DNA of 64,000 nucleotides from contig OW240917.1 in assembly GCA_933207985.1 (NCBI GenBank), positions 96,849,960 to 96,913,959 on the forward strand, given 5' to 3'. Positions within the stretch are counted from its first letter, which is position 1. The number at the start of each line of letters is the position of its first letter. Below, one piece after another: positions 46,170-57,699 of the stretch. This DNA is from Pelobates cultripes. Taxonomy: Eukaryota; Chordata; Amphibia; Anura; Pelobatidae. The position numbers and the translations under genes are program-made. The notes beneath the pieces are model-generated. The model was not told the origin of the DNA, did no database searches, and saw only the letters and a program-made list of their open reading frames with translations.

Positions 46170-47955
46170 TGTGTAAAAAAATGTTTTTAGATACATAAAT
46201 GAAAAAAAGGAAAGTAAAGCAATGATTAGTTAGATTAAAAACAAAAGAAGGAAGGTATGTAGAAGAGGATAGAGGTCTAGCTGACTGCCTCAATAAATAT
46301 TTTTGTTCAGTATTTACAGATGAAAATGAAGGAAATGGGCCTCTGTTAAGAAAAGGGACAAATTAGTAATTTGTTACATGTGAGTTTACAGAGGAAGAGG
46401 TTCTATTTAAACTGTCAAAAGTAAAGACAAATAAGTCAATGGGACCTGATGGAATACACCCAAAGTTATTAAAAGAGCTTAGTGGTGTACTAGCAATACC
46501 ATTAACAGATTTATTTAACCAATCATTGTCAACAGGAGTAGTCCCAGAAGATTGGAAGTTAGCAAATGTTGTGCCCATTCACAAGAAAGGTAGTAGGGAG
46601 GAGTCGGGCAACTATAGGCCAGTAAGCCTTACTTCAGTAGTGGGGAAAGTGATGGAAACCATGTTAAAGGATAGGATTGTTGAACATTTAAAATCACATG
46701 GATTTCAAGATCAGAGACAACATGGGTTTACTTCAGGAAGATCATGCCAAACTAATCTTATTGATTTTTTTGATTGGGTAACTAAAATAATAGATCAGGG
46801 TGGTGCAGTAGACATTGCTTACCTAGATGTCAGTAAGGTTTTTGACACTGTTGCACATATTTTTATCAATAAATTGCAATCTTTAAGTATGGATTCAAAT
46901 ATTGTTGAATAGGTAAGGAAGTGGCTGAGTGACAGGTAAAAGAGGATTGTAGTCAATGGAGTATATTCAAAGCATGGGCTTGTCACCAGTGGGGTACCTC
47001 AGGGATCTGTACATGGACCCATTCTCTTTAATATTTGCAGTATATTGCAGAAGGTCTTGATGGTGAGGTATGTCTTTTTGCTGATGATATGTAACAGGGT
47101 CGATGTTCCAGGAGGGATAAGCCAAATGATTTAGGTAAACTAGAAAAATGGTCAGAGTTGTGGCAACTGACATTTAATGTGGATAAGTGCAAGATAATGC
47201 ATCTTGGATGTAAAAACCCAAGGGCAGAGAACAGAATATTTGATAGAGTCCTAACCTCAACATATGAGGAAAGGGATTTAGGGGTGATTATTTCTGATGA
47301 CTTAAAGGTAGGCAGACAATGTAATAGAGCAGCAGGAAATGCTAGCAGAATGCTTGGTTGTATAGGGAGAGGTATTAGCAGTAGAAAGAGGGAAGTGCTC
47401 ATGCCATTGTACAGAACACTGGTGAGACCTCACTTGGAGTATTGTACGCAGTACTGGAGACCGTATCTCCAGAAGGATATTGATACTTGAGAGAGAGTTC
47501 AGAGAAGGGCTACTAAACTGATTCATGGATTGCAGGATAAAACTTACAAGGAAAGGTTAGAGGATTGTAACGTGTATAGCTTGAAGGAAAGAGACAGGGG
47601 GGATATAAAAGAAACATTTAAATACATAAAGGGAATCAACACAGTAAAGGAGGAGCCTTTATTTAAAAGAAGAAAAACTACCACAACAAGAGGACATAAT
47701 CTTAAATTAGAAGGTTTAAAAATAATTTCAGGAAGTATTATTTTACTGAAAGGGTAGTGGATGCATGGAATAAGCTTCCAGCTGAAGTGGTAGAGGTTAA
47801 CACAGTAAAAGAGTTTAAGCATGCGTGGGATAGGCATAAGGCTATCCTAGCTATAAGATAAGACTAGGGACTAATGAAAGTATTTATAATATTGGGCAGA
47901 CTAGATGGGCCGAATGGTTCTTATCTGCCATCACATTCTATGTTTCTATGTTTCT
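46170..47955 (+). pseudogene. CR1/Rex1-like LINE, 5'-truncated
   Basis: The plus strand reads 'LNKYFCSVFT' (46295), 'NKSMGPDGIHPKLLKEL' (46430), 'VPEDWKLANVVPIHKKGS' and 'GNYRPVSLTSVVGKVME' (46590-46660), 'HGFTSGRSCQTNL' (46720), 'VDIAYLDVSKVFDTV' (46810-46850), 'SGVPQGSVHGPILFN' (46985-47030), then 'CLFADDM' (about 47070-47090, catalytic box) after a small deletion. 'VDKCKIMHLG', 'RDLGVIISDDLK' and 'LYRTLVRPHLEYC' follow. The 3' end is 'ggttcttatctgcc' plus a 'tctatgtttctatgtttct' tail. A stop at 46912 and frameshifts make it inactive. The endonuclease part is missing. Confidence 0.88.
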
Positions 47956-49040
47956 AATTAATAGTATAATTAACAACTACAATTGTTAATTATGTCCATA
48001 ATAACTATAATAGATTGTCATATCCTAATTTATTAATAAAGCATGTGGTAGGTTTTAAAAGTCCTTTCCTGAATTTGGTGGCAGGATTTTGCAAGAAAGT
48101 AAGATTTCTCTAGTGAATTACAAATCTATAGTTTTTTAATGTAGCAGCCCTTTTTTACTTCTGTAGATGATATATGTTTTCTCATAGATTACTTTCTTTT
48201 TCTTTTGAATAGGTCATGAAGGAATTGTTTGTATTAACCCTTGATATATTTATATAATGTTATCATGTAACATTTATATTTTTTTTTTTTGCTGCAAACA
48301 CAAGATAATTTTTAATCCTATATTCCTATATATTTAAAATGGTATATATCCTCATTTATATGCAGAGGACCCTTTCATTAATTTAAAATGAGGAAAATGT
48401 ATTTTCATCACATTGGACAATATTACAATAATTTCTTGCACGGCTTTGTCTCCACTGTTAGAAACATTTAAAACTGTTACTTTAATTTATTTTTAAAGTA
48501 CACAGCAAGCACCATAAAAACCACAGGAGAGCCCTGATGATCTCTCACTGTAAGCAGTGAAATCATCTGAGAATGGATAAACATTTTATGTGGGGTCCGT
48601 TGATCCTCCTCCAACAAGCTTCAATTAGCTCGACCTGGCTATGCCCTGCTGTGCAGTACTTGCGCTTTCCCTGAGAACGAAAGTCCCAGTATTGCCAGGA
48701 TCAGCTCGGTGGAGAAGCATCTAGCTGGAAAGTAGGTGGCAGTGGGTGCCTGGTGGACCTCAAGTACAGTGGGCTGCAGTGGTTATGGTGGTCGCCCTGC
48801 TCCTTTATCTTCTTGTTATCTTCCTGTTTAATGATTCATTGACACCAGTTACAATACAAAATATAAGTTTAACTTAGTTTTCAAAAATGCATAACACTGC
48901 ATTTTATTATACCTATAATTTTAATTTTGCAATATAAAGTGCTGGGAAAGTGCTCTCAATATTTTCTGCAAAATCACTAAACATAAATTAACAATAGTTA
49001 AACCTGGGCAGAAGGCTTTGTTATTTCATTAACATCTGTA
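47956..49040. other. No gene seen
   Basis: AT-rich left part and a more GC-balanced block near 48500-48830; no frame or repeat family recognised. Confidence 0.45.
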
Positions 49041-49044
49041 ATGC

Positions 49045-51860
49045 AACTTGAAAATTGCCACTAACGTTTTACCCTGTACCCAAATTATATATATCAAAAA
49101 GTATAAAGCCAGCACCATTACAGAGACCAACAGGCTCACATGTGCCCCATCATTTGTGGTCCTCCAGATGCTTAACTACAAAGATCAGTCTGATCTGAAG
49201 GAGAAACAATGCTCACCATGGAGACTAAGACTGGAAGCTAAGATTATAGCAACACATAGGGAAGTTAGTAAGCTGGATCAGCTTCACAGAAGTGGAAAGA
49301 TCAAGGAAAGATCTGGCTACTTAAATACAAGGATATGTCCATACCATAGGCACTTGAAAAAATAGAAGTACTGGCAAACATACTGAGCAGTTACAACAGG
49401 GAAGCAGAGGCCAAGATAATAAATCCCCTGTTTACCAAGGAACCATCCAAGATGTTTGCACAGGTGCAGAGTAACCACATATCCACCCAAGACTCACCCA
49501 GAGCAGAACCTGAACAGTACTCAAAGAACATTTGGGAGAAATAATCATCACATAACACCAAGGCCTATTGGCTACTAAACATGTAAGCAGACCATCACAT
49601 GCTCCATGCTCCCAGAGCAGAAACCAGCAAGTAGCTCACATGAACAGTTTGTTAGCCCCAGGACCTGACATGATTCACACCTACTGGATAAAGAAATTAA
49701 CAACACTGCATGAACACCTGGCAGCACCAATAAACCAGATACTACTAACAGGCTCCAACCTTGACTGGCTAACACAATGCAGAACAATACTGGTCATTAA
49801 GTACCCTCACAAGGGAACAACACCATCAAACTACCCACCAATTACCTGCCTCCCTACAACATGTAAGGTCTTGTCAGGCATCATAGCCTCCAAAATCGAT
49901 GAGCATATGAGTTAGTACAAAAGGGGATTTGAAAATACACCTGAGGATCCAAACACAAACTATTGGTAGACCAGGCAGTCACATGGGATTCTAACACCAG
50001 ACAGACAAATCTGGATTGACTACAAGAAACCCTATGACACAATGCCACACACATGGATACTGGAATGCGTGGCCCTATACAAGGTCAACAAAACACTAAG
50101 AGTCTTCATCAACTCTAGAAGCCAATTCCAGGGCAATAACACAAAACCTCAATGTGACCTAAGCCAAGGTGATGCTTTCTCCCCAATGCAGTTCTGCATA
50201 GACCTCAACCTCCTTAGATAGATCATCATTAAAAGTGGATATGCAAACAGGTTCAAGAGTGGCTCAACCATCAGCTACCTTCTCTACATGGATTAGAGAT
50301 AGAAAAAAAGCTTCATGGGTTAGACAAAAGCAGCTTAGGACTGGGTGGGTAAATAGGGCTTAACCCAGGAGTTAGAATTAGAAAAAATAGGAAATTTGAA
50401 ACTAAGTCCCCCACTAGAGAATACCCCCACTAGTAATTTCAGTCTTATTGGTATTAGAATTAAAAATATTAATTAATATTAATATTATTAAATTTAAATT
50501 GCAGATGATCTAATTAAATTTAATAAAGACCATACCAATTTTTAATTCTAATACCAAAAATAATGAAATTACTAGTGGGGTTATCTTTTTGAGACCTGGT
50601 CTCCCAACCAATTTTCTCTAGGGAGTACCTAGTTTCAAATTTCCTATTTTTTCTATTTTTACCTACTCTACATGGACAACATCAAGCTCTATGCTAAAAG
50701 TATTCAAGACATTGACTCACTGCTTTGCCTAACTAGGACATTAGACTAGTGTCAGCAGATGATATCAAAAAGAGGGAAGATGATGAGGACTTAAGGACTT
50801 TAAGTAACAGAAGGCCACATAGGAGATGTAGAGAACAGCTGCAAGTATCTGGGGCAACCACAAACACATGGAAACCAAGAGGAAGAGGCAAGGTGCATAG
50901 CAACATCCAAGTACCTCCAGAGAGCTAGACAGGTCCTAAGGTCCAGGCTCATTGACAAGAACAAGATTCAAGCCATCAACACATTTACTCTACAAGTCAA
51001 CATGTATCCAGTTGGAATAATAAACTGGCCAAAAGAACAGCTGGTTACAATGAATGTCAAAACCCAGAAACTAATCACTATGAATTTAGGATTCCACCCA
51101 AAATTCAGCACCCTGAGAGACTGTACACCAGCTGGAAGGAATTAGGTCAGGGCACCAGCAGATAGTGGGTGTGGCTCACATTACAAAATCCTAACAGTGT
51201 TTGGAAAAGGACTGAAAAGCACTGAGGCACTAATCCTAGCATCACATGAAGGATCACTCAGAACCAGATCAGTAGAAGCAGGGGTCTATCACACCAGACA
51301 AGACCCAAGGAGCAGACTGTGTAAAGAGGCCTTCGAGACAATCCAGCACAAACTAGCTGGGTGCAAGATGTTAGTAGGAACTGCATACACTGAGAAGCAC
51401 AACCAAGTTGTTGGAATTGTGTACTGAAATATCTACACCACATATGTGCTGGACCTGCCCAAGTCCAGATGGAAGATACAACAAAGGGTTGTTGAGAATG
51501 GCAGGGCTAAGATCATGTGGGACTTTCATATACAGACAGACAAGTAAGTAATGGAGAACCAACCTGACATTGTGGTGGTATACAAGGAACAGAATACTGG
51601 GGCATTAACTAGGGTTTGTAACATCAGGAAGAAGGGAAACAAGAATGTGTAAAACTACTGAGGACTGAAAAGGGGAGCTAGAAAGGATGTGGGAAGTGAA
51701 GAGAGTAGTAGTTCCCATTGTGATAAGAGCACTTGGGGCTTCAGCAGATTCCATGTGGGACATCTGAGATTGCTGTCCAGAAAAGTAGAGTTCTAGGAAC
51801 AGCTAAGATACTGTGCCGAACCATCAGACTCCCAGGCCTCTCGTAGAGGACTAAATAATG
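49045..51860 (+). pseudogene. R4-clade (Rex6/Dong-like) LINE, nearly full length
   Basis: Plus-strand fragments in order: a basic N-terminal domain (about 49250-49480), 'LAPGPDMIHTYWIKKLTTLHEHLAA' in parts (49650-49730), 'LTQCRTILVIKYP.KGT.PSNYPPITCL' (49770-49850), 'IDYKKPYDTMPHTWILEC' (50020-50075), 'QGDAFSP' near 50165, 'LLYMD' at about 50280, 'IINWPKE' near 51020, then the C-terminal Cys-His and endonuclease region 'RVYHTRQDPRSRLCKEAFETIQHKLAGCKML' in parts (51270-51375) and 'SEIAVQK..VLGTAKILCRTIRLPGLS' (51765-51830). This family uses a restriction-like endonuclease rather than an APE type. Many stops and a 368-bp insertion interrupt it. Confidence 0.87.
50293..50660. mobile_element. Foldback insertion in the R4 LINE, with target duplication
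   Basis: Flanked by a 16-bp duplication with one mismatch ('acct.ctctacatgga', 50277-50292 and 50661-50676). The interior is an inverted repeat: 'aggaaatttgaaacta', 'actagtaattt' and 'ggtattagaatta' on the left are mirrored by 'taattctaatacc', 'aaattactagt' and 'tagtttcaaatttcct' on the right. No coding. The family is unknown to me. Confidence 0.85.
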
Positions 51861-51879
51861 AAGAATATATAAATAGAAT

Positions 51880-52160
51880 ATATATATATATTTGTGTTCA
51901 GTGCAACCATCGATATGTTGATGCAAAGTCATGTAGTGACGTAACATGTTATAAGACAAAGTCGGTTGAAGTGTGCCAGAACCAGCATATGCGGTAGGCC
52001 AGTAAATAAAGTGGGCCCCCTCAAGTAGAGTATCATGAATAAAGGGTGTGGAGGGAGGGGCATGCAGATCACCAGACCAATGATGGTGAGGTAGGCCAGG
52101 GGGAGTCCCTTATATATGTCCATATGCCCCTCCCACAACTCCAGGCAAAGCCTTAACATA
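51880..52160. mobile_element. Ngaro-type terminal fragment
   Basis: 'gtgtgccagaacca', 'gcggtaggccagtaaataaa' and 'gtgggcccc' resemble the B repeat of the 18831-23969 element ('gtgtgccgaaa..gcgggtaggcctgtaat.aagagggc'). No coding part remains. Probably a diverged related family or solo terminus. Confidence 0.6.
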
Positions 52161-52162
52161 AT

Positions 52163-52168
52163 AATATA

Positions 52169-52206
<38 letters not shown>
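52163..52206. repeat. (TA)n microsatellite
   Basis: TA run at the left border of the Tc1 element; it could have supplied the TA target. Confidence 0.95.
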
Positions 52207-52209
<3 letters not shown>

Positions 52210-52730
52210 CATGGGAAAAATAGAAAGTAAGTTATTTGGTTTTAGAAATCAGGATATAATAACAATCATATGTCCCCTAGAAGGTCTTAATATTAGGTAA
52301 ATACAACCTCAGGTGAACATCACATGACATAATACACATTGTCATGATTTATTTAACAAAGGTATAGCCAAAATGAAGTAACTCTGTGTGAAAAATTAAG
52401 TACACCTTATGATTCAATAGTTTGTAGAACCACATTTAGCAATAACATGAAGTAATCATTTTCTGTATGACTATCAGTCTTTCACATCATTGTGGAGGAA
52501 TTTTGGCCACTCTTCTTTGCAAGGTTGCTTCAGTTCATTGACGTTTGCTGGCATTTGTTTATGCACAGCTCCCTTAAGTACCTGCCACAGCATTTCAGTT
52601 GGGTTGAGGTCTGGGCCATCAACACCTTGATTATTTTATATTTCAGCAATTCTGTTGTAGATTTGTTAGTGTCAAATAGATGACCTCATATTTGACCCTA
52701 AAATACTTTGGTATACATAGTCGACTCAAT

Positions 52731-54111
52731 AGTAGAGACATACTGGATAGAACACTCACCAAATAACCCAGGTGATCTGAAGCCATTGATGGCCAGGCCT
52801 TCCAAGATATGCAGAATAAAAAAGGCTTCTGGCATTCTGGTATAACAAAAATAGCAGGGACAAAAGCAGCAATGTTTCAACCCCACTAGTTCTTTCTCAA
52901 AACATTGCTGCTTTTGTCCCAATAAAGCTGCTATTTTTCAGAACGGCAGCTTTGGATGGCATCGTTTCCAGCCCGAGGATTATATGCAGTAAGTAATTTT
53001 CTGGTGTGAGTATCTGCTCGCTTCCTATTACCTTGCGTAATATCTTTTGTATTTGGAGCCAACATTTTTTCTCAAGTGTGTGCAATCCCAGAATATGTGA
53101 ATATATTATTAGCAGCAAAGATAAGCATCGCATTTCATTGGAAAAGTATGACTTGTCCCACAATACCAGAAGTACTCAGAAGGGTAGACCTTACATTCCA
53201 CCACGAAAAGGAATGGGCTAAAAAACGAAACATGTTAAAATTCCAGGAAACTGGAAAGGTTGGGAACTCTTTTACCAACAATACAATTTACACAACATGT
53301 TAATCTGTAAATTAATTGTAACTTACGTATTAATGTTGTGCATGGGAAGTCAGTTATCAGCTTTTGACTATAACATATTTCGTTCAGTGTACTATAACTA
53401 CTTTATTATTTCACTTAATTTCATTCAATTTCATTTAACTCACTACAACTTACTGTACCTTTTTACTTTATCTACCCTCTTCCCCCCTTCCCCTACTATA
53501 CTCAATTCCTGCTTTATCAACCTTATTTATCACCTCGCAGTTATACTCCCTCCCCCCGACCTCTAAGGTAAAAGCTCACGGTGATTTTAAACTGTAAGCG
53601 TAATTTTATTAGGTTCATATCTGAGCAAAATACCGTAACCTGACATGTTATATATCTAACAAAACAGGAGCCCAATTGGAAGTCTGTTTACTCAATACCT
53701 AATTGTTATCAGAATGTTTGATTATCATAAACCATGCTTAGCAGCACACACCCATGCATCTTGTAACAGAAGGTTTTTTAATGACTGTCAAGCTTAAAAT
53801 ATGAATGTAACTATAGTTGATCCTATGATGCTTTGTTTTAAAGGTGACCAAAGCTGGTCCGGAAGATATACATATGTTTATGTAGTTTGTTACTTAATAA
53901 TACTCATATGTTAATAATTTTGATGTAGATTCTATAACATACATATGTTTATACAAACTGTTTTTCAAATGAGGATATTTCCTCAATGTTTGTTACCTTT
54001 TACCGATTTCTTTGTTTTTTTAAAATAAATAAAAATTATATATTGAAAAAACAAATGCTGCTATTTTTGTTATCCCGGAGTGCCTGAACTGTTATTTATT
54101 CTGCATATCAA
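52731..54111. mobile_element. Palindromic hammerhead-like retroelement, split by L1
   Basis: Flanked by a perfect 12-bp duplication, AGTCGACTCAAT, at 52719-52730 and 54112-54123. Without the L1 it is about 250 bp: an unpaired lead of about 80 bp, then inverted arms ('atgcagaataaa', 'aacaaaaatagcag', 'gggacaaaagcagcaatgtt' on the left, complements on the right). The centre carries, on the minus strand (52898-52870), TTGAGAAAGAACT then GGGTTGAAAC, the degenerate hammerhead-like box. Confidence 0.85.
52939..54056 (+). pseudogene. L1-clade LINE 3' end, 5'-truncated
   Basis: The plus strand encodes the C-terminus of an L1/Tx1-type ORF2: 'IPEYVNILLAAKISIAFHWKS', 'PTIPEVLRRVDLTFHHEKEWAKKRN' and 'KFQETGKVGN' (53083-53267, in parts). 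A 3' untranslated region and an A-rich end ('aaaataaataaaaatt') follow. It is bounded by a 12-bp target duplication, GCTGCTATTTTT, at 52927-52938 and 54057-54068, with the usual T-rich nick site. A 1.1-kb truncated L1. Confidence 0.85.
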
Positions 54112-54857
54112 AGTCGACTCAATGACTGCAAGGTTCCCAGTTCCTGTGGCTGAAAAAGAAGCCAAAATCATCACCTCTCCACCTCCGTGCTTTACAGTTG
54201 GTATGAGGTGTCTGTGCTGATATATTGTTTCACCAAATGTGGTGCTGTGCATTATAGACAAACATCTATGTTTTGGTCTCTACTGTCCAAAGGACATTGT
54301 TCCAGAAGTCTTATGGTTTGTTCAGTTGTAACTTTGCAAACCTAAACCATGCTGCCATGTTCTTTTTTGAGAGAAGAGGCTTTCTCCTGGCATGCCCTCC
54401 AAACAAACCATACTTGTCTTTTTCTAATTGTAATGTCATGAACTTTAACATTAAGCATACCAACTGAGGCCTGTAGAGTCTGAGATGTAACTTTTAGGGT
54501 TTTTGCAATATCTCTGAGCATTGTACGGTTTGATCATGGGGTGAATTTGCTGAGACGTCCACTCCTAAGAAGATTGGTAACTATCTTGAATGATTTCCAG
54601 TTTTGATTAATCTTTCTCACTGTAGAAAGATGGACTTTAAATTGTTTAGTAATGACATTATACCTTTTCCCAGTTTGATAGGCAGCAACAGATGCTTCTA
54701 TAAGATTGTTGCTGATGTCTTTCCTCCATGGCATTGTGTTAACACACACTTGAATGCTCCAGACTAGCAAACTGCTAAAATTTCAGCTTTTATAGAGGTA
54801 GTTGCACTAGCTGAAGATCAATTAATCAAGAGCATTTGATTAGCAGCACCTGTCTGA

Positions 54858-56282
54858 TAGTGATGTCCCGAACGGTTCGCTGGCGAATAGTTCCTGGCGA
54901 AGATAGCGTGTTCGCATTCGCCACGACGGCGAACATATGCGATGTTTGGTCCGCCCCCTATTAATTTACTAATACTAAGTAAAAATTACTTAGTATTAGT
55001 TAATTGTGCCCCTACTCGCAATACCGCGAGTAGGGGCATGACTATTAAACAGTGAGCAGCCTGTGGCTTTCAAGCCATCCAATCACAGTGCTCTGTGTCA
55101 TTTTACACAGCGTGGGAAAGTTCTTTTGAATTTTCCCACGCTGTGTAAAATGACAAAGAGCACTCTGATTGGCTTAAACCCACCAATCAGAGTGTTCTTA
55201 GCCCTGAGTACGGGGGCATTGGCAGGGTTTATGGCCCCGCTGGGGAAACTCCGTCTGTAGCGGAGCCCTCCATGGTGAAGATGGATTATTTTTCTTCGGG
55301 TTTTATTTTTTAAATTGTCGGGTTTTTTTCTTTCGGGATTTTTATTTTATTTTCAATTCGACGGTTATGATGGTTTTTTGGGGCTGAAAAAAGAAGATTT
55401 GAGAAAAAAGAAGACGTCGAATGGTAAGTTTACTTTTATTTTACAGGTTAGTTATTTTATTCCCCCCTCACTATTTTTAAGGGTGACGGGGGTAGGTAGG
55501 GACTTTTTATTTGGGAGGGGGTGACTAGGGGCATGGGGACCCCTAGTCACCTTGGGGGGGGGGATTTACTTAGGGCCCCCACCCGCAGCCCAGGGGTGGG
55601 GGGTGGGGGCCGGGGGGTGAGGACCCCCCCCTCATTATCTTTGTGGCCCCCACCCGCAGCCCAGGGGTGGGGGCCGGGGGGGAGGACAGTAGGTCCCCCC
55701 CTCATTATCTTTGTGGCCCCCACCCGCTGCCCAGGGGTGGGGGCAGGGGGGAGGGAGGACAGTAGGTCCCCCCCCTCATTAGTCTTTATGGCCCCCAACA
55801 GCTGCCCAGGGGTGGGGGCCGGAGGGAGGGTGGACAGTTGGTCCCCCCTCCTCATTATCAATATGGCCCCCACCCGCCGCGCAGGGGTGGGGGCGGGGGG
55901 GCAGTAGGTCCCCCCTCATTATCAATATGGCCCTCACCCGCTGCGCAGGGGTGGGGGCCGGGGGGGGCAGTAGGTCCCCCTCCTCATTATCAATATGGCC
56001 CCCACCCGCCGCGCAGGGGTGGGGGCCGGGGGGGCAGTAGGTCCCCCCCTCATTATCAATATGGCCCCCACCCGCCGCGCAGGGGTGGGGGCGGGGGGGA
56101 CAATAGGTCCCCCCCTCATTATCTTTATGGCCCCCACCCGCTGCCCAGGGGTGGGGGCCAGGGGGGAGGAGAGTAGGCCTCCCCCCCCCTTCAACCAATA
56201 AGAGTCCCTGTGGGTTTTAAAATTTGCCTGCCCATTGAAGTCTATGGCGGTTCGCCCGGTTCGCGGGTTCGCGACATCACTA
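54858..56282. mobile_element. Non-autonomous hAT element with 8-bp target duplication
   Basis: The ends TAGTGATGTCCCGAAC and GTTCGCGACATCACTA are inverted repeats flanked by CTGTCTGA at 54850-54857 and 56283-56290. It contains hairpins at about 54961-54998, 55009-55037 ('gcccctactcgc/gcgagtaggggc') and 55070-55186 ('tcattttacacagcgtggg' and its complement), and then a GC-rich minisatellite. No transposase frame. Confidence 0.92.
55555..56195. repeat. GC-rich minisatellite, about nine units of 62-75 bp
   Basis: Each unit carries 'gcccaggggtgggggc' (or gcgcagggg), a G-run, 'agtaggtcccccc' and 'tcattatc(ttt/aat)atgg', starting near 55576. Pro/Gly-rich frames on both strands are artefacts. Long G-runs could form quadruplexes. 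Confidence 0.93.
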
Positions 56283-56629
56283 CTGTCTGAATCTTAATCT
56301 CGTAATTTCTTTGGAAGCAGTAAGGGTGTACGTTTTTTCACACATAGCTTCTCCATTTTGGCTTTAATGACACGGTATAATATGTCATGTGTTGTTGTTC
56401 ATCTGAGGTGATATTTACCTAATTTTGGGACCTGCTAAAGAACAGATGATTGCTATTTTGACCTGATATGTAAAACCAAATAATTCAAAGGGGTGTACTT
56501 TCTTTTCCCCAGGACTGAATCAAGGCACACAGGTGTTTCTTTATTCTCAAGTGCTGACTTTAATCTTTATCATCAAGCCCTGAAAACATTTTGGAAGGTT
56601 ACAATAGTTCTCAAGTCATATTGTTGGGC

Positions 56630-56815
56630 GTATGTATGTATATATATGTAACATTATGACTCGAAAAAGTCCATTGTAACTAGCCAAAACATTGTCATGG
56701 TTTGTTGATCCACATTTATGTCTACACTTGTGAAGAAAATCCTGGACTCTGTATTGTTTGAAGTGATTTTTGGGAGTGGCAATCTTTGAAGTCTGGAGCA
56801 CCAAGATATAATGAT
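56630..56815 (+). mobile_element. Penelope-type end fragment
   Basis: 56658-56695 reads GACTCGAAAAAGTCC, a spacer, then 'agccaaaacattgtc', a degenerate hammerhead-like box. The following 'gaagtgatttttgggagtgg' phrase is a Penelope-associated frog repeat that I recognise but cannot verify here. Confidence 0.4.
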
Positions 56816-57462
56816 CATTGGAATTCTCGATGTATACAGTACCTATTTGATCTGTGGACTAAATTTCTAAAGTTTAAAACATATTCTGAGATGCATAATA
56901 CTGATGCATAATATTTTACTGAGATGCATTAGAAATCTATTAAAAATAAAAGCAACATGAACAATCCCCTATTGACCGATGACATAATAGGCAGGTCATA
57001 GAATAAACCAAGTTAATCGAAGAAAAATAATGAAAAAATAAAACATTCTTTACTTAAATTGCTGTAATAAGAACTAAAATGTTTTTCTTTAGCAAGCTAA
57101 AAGCAAACCATTAAAACACAGTTCATATTCAAGCAAGAGTGATTTAACAAAACTGTATTTGTGCTGTATTTTTAATAAAGAAATCTTACATTCACGAGTG
57201 CTCTCTGGAAAGTTAAGTGAGAATATTGTATTCTATTGTTTCCAGGTTTTGGAAATGAAAGTCTAGGTGGCTAAATGCACTCTAGGGCAAATTAGTATTC
57301 ATAAAACAGATTTTATAAACTGGTCATTTCAGTACAAAATTCTGCATTCATAATATACTATATTTAATTATCACCATAAAATCTATTGGGAATGTTCTTT
57401 ATTTCTTTATTTTTTGTTTTTTAACAATTTATTCATTGTATTCTCTTCACATACTTACACCG

Positions 57463-57515
<53 letters not shown>

Positions 57516-57690
57516 TTAACAACAGATAACATCATCTTCAAAGGTATGTCTCTAATTTGAGATCCCATTACTCTTACTCAGATATTATTAACAAATAAAA
57601 AAATAAAATAAAAATTATGTAATAGTTTAATAAGCCTCTGCTTACTATTAGGTCCCTTTTAGGAATCCTTACTCGGTGCCAGTTTAAATC
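56816..57690. other. No gene seen; (TA)n at 57466-57512
   Basis: AT-rich sequence with one 47-base TA microsatellite. No supported frame. Confidence 0.6.
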
Positions 57691-57699
57691 CCTCCAACC

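Larger units (their letters stand above)
52450..54770 (-). pseudogene. Tc1 transposase, interrupted
   Basis: The start is near 54732 ('MPWRKDISNNLIEASVAAY', HTH; 'STVRKINQNWKSFKIVTNLLRSGRLSKF'). It continues through 'YGLFGGHARRKPLLSKK' near 54400 and 'PTVKHGGGEVMILASFSATGTGNLAVIES' (54200-54125), and breaks at the 12-bp duplicated target AGTCGACTCAAT. It resumes at 52718 towards 52450 with remnants of the C-terminal 'P.LNELKQ..' region. Stops are frequent. Confidence 0.85.
52207..56516 (-). mobile_element. Tc1-like transposon with three nested insertions
   Basis: The left end (from about 52207) and right end (to about 56516, '..tttcttttccccaggactg') are inverted repeats of about 150-200 bp sharing 'ttatttggtttta', 'aacaatcatatgt' and 'aggtaaata'. 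Without the nested elements it would be about 1.5 kb, a normal Tc1 size. It contains a palindromic hammerhead-type insert (52731-54111), an L1 inside that (52939-54056), and a hAT element (54858-56282). Confidence 0.88.

Noticed and set aside
48530..48570. CTGATGA followed by a short hairpin and GAAA near 48537-48565, considered as a hammerhead
   Set aside because: The stem begins six bases after CTGATGA and overlaps the GAAA box, so the core geometry does not fit.
55521..56201. Pro/Gly-rich frames on both strands
   Set aside because: They follow the 62-75-bp GC-rich minisatellite unit; no independent coding evidence.
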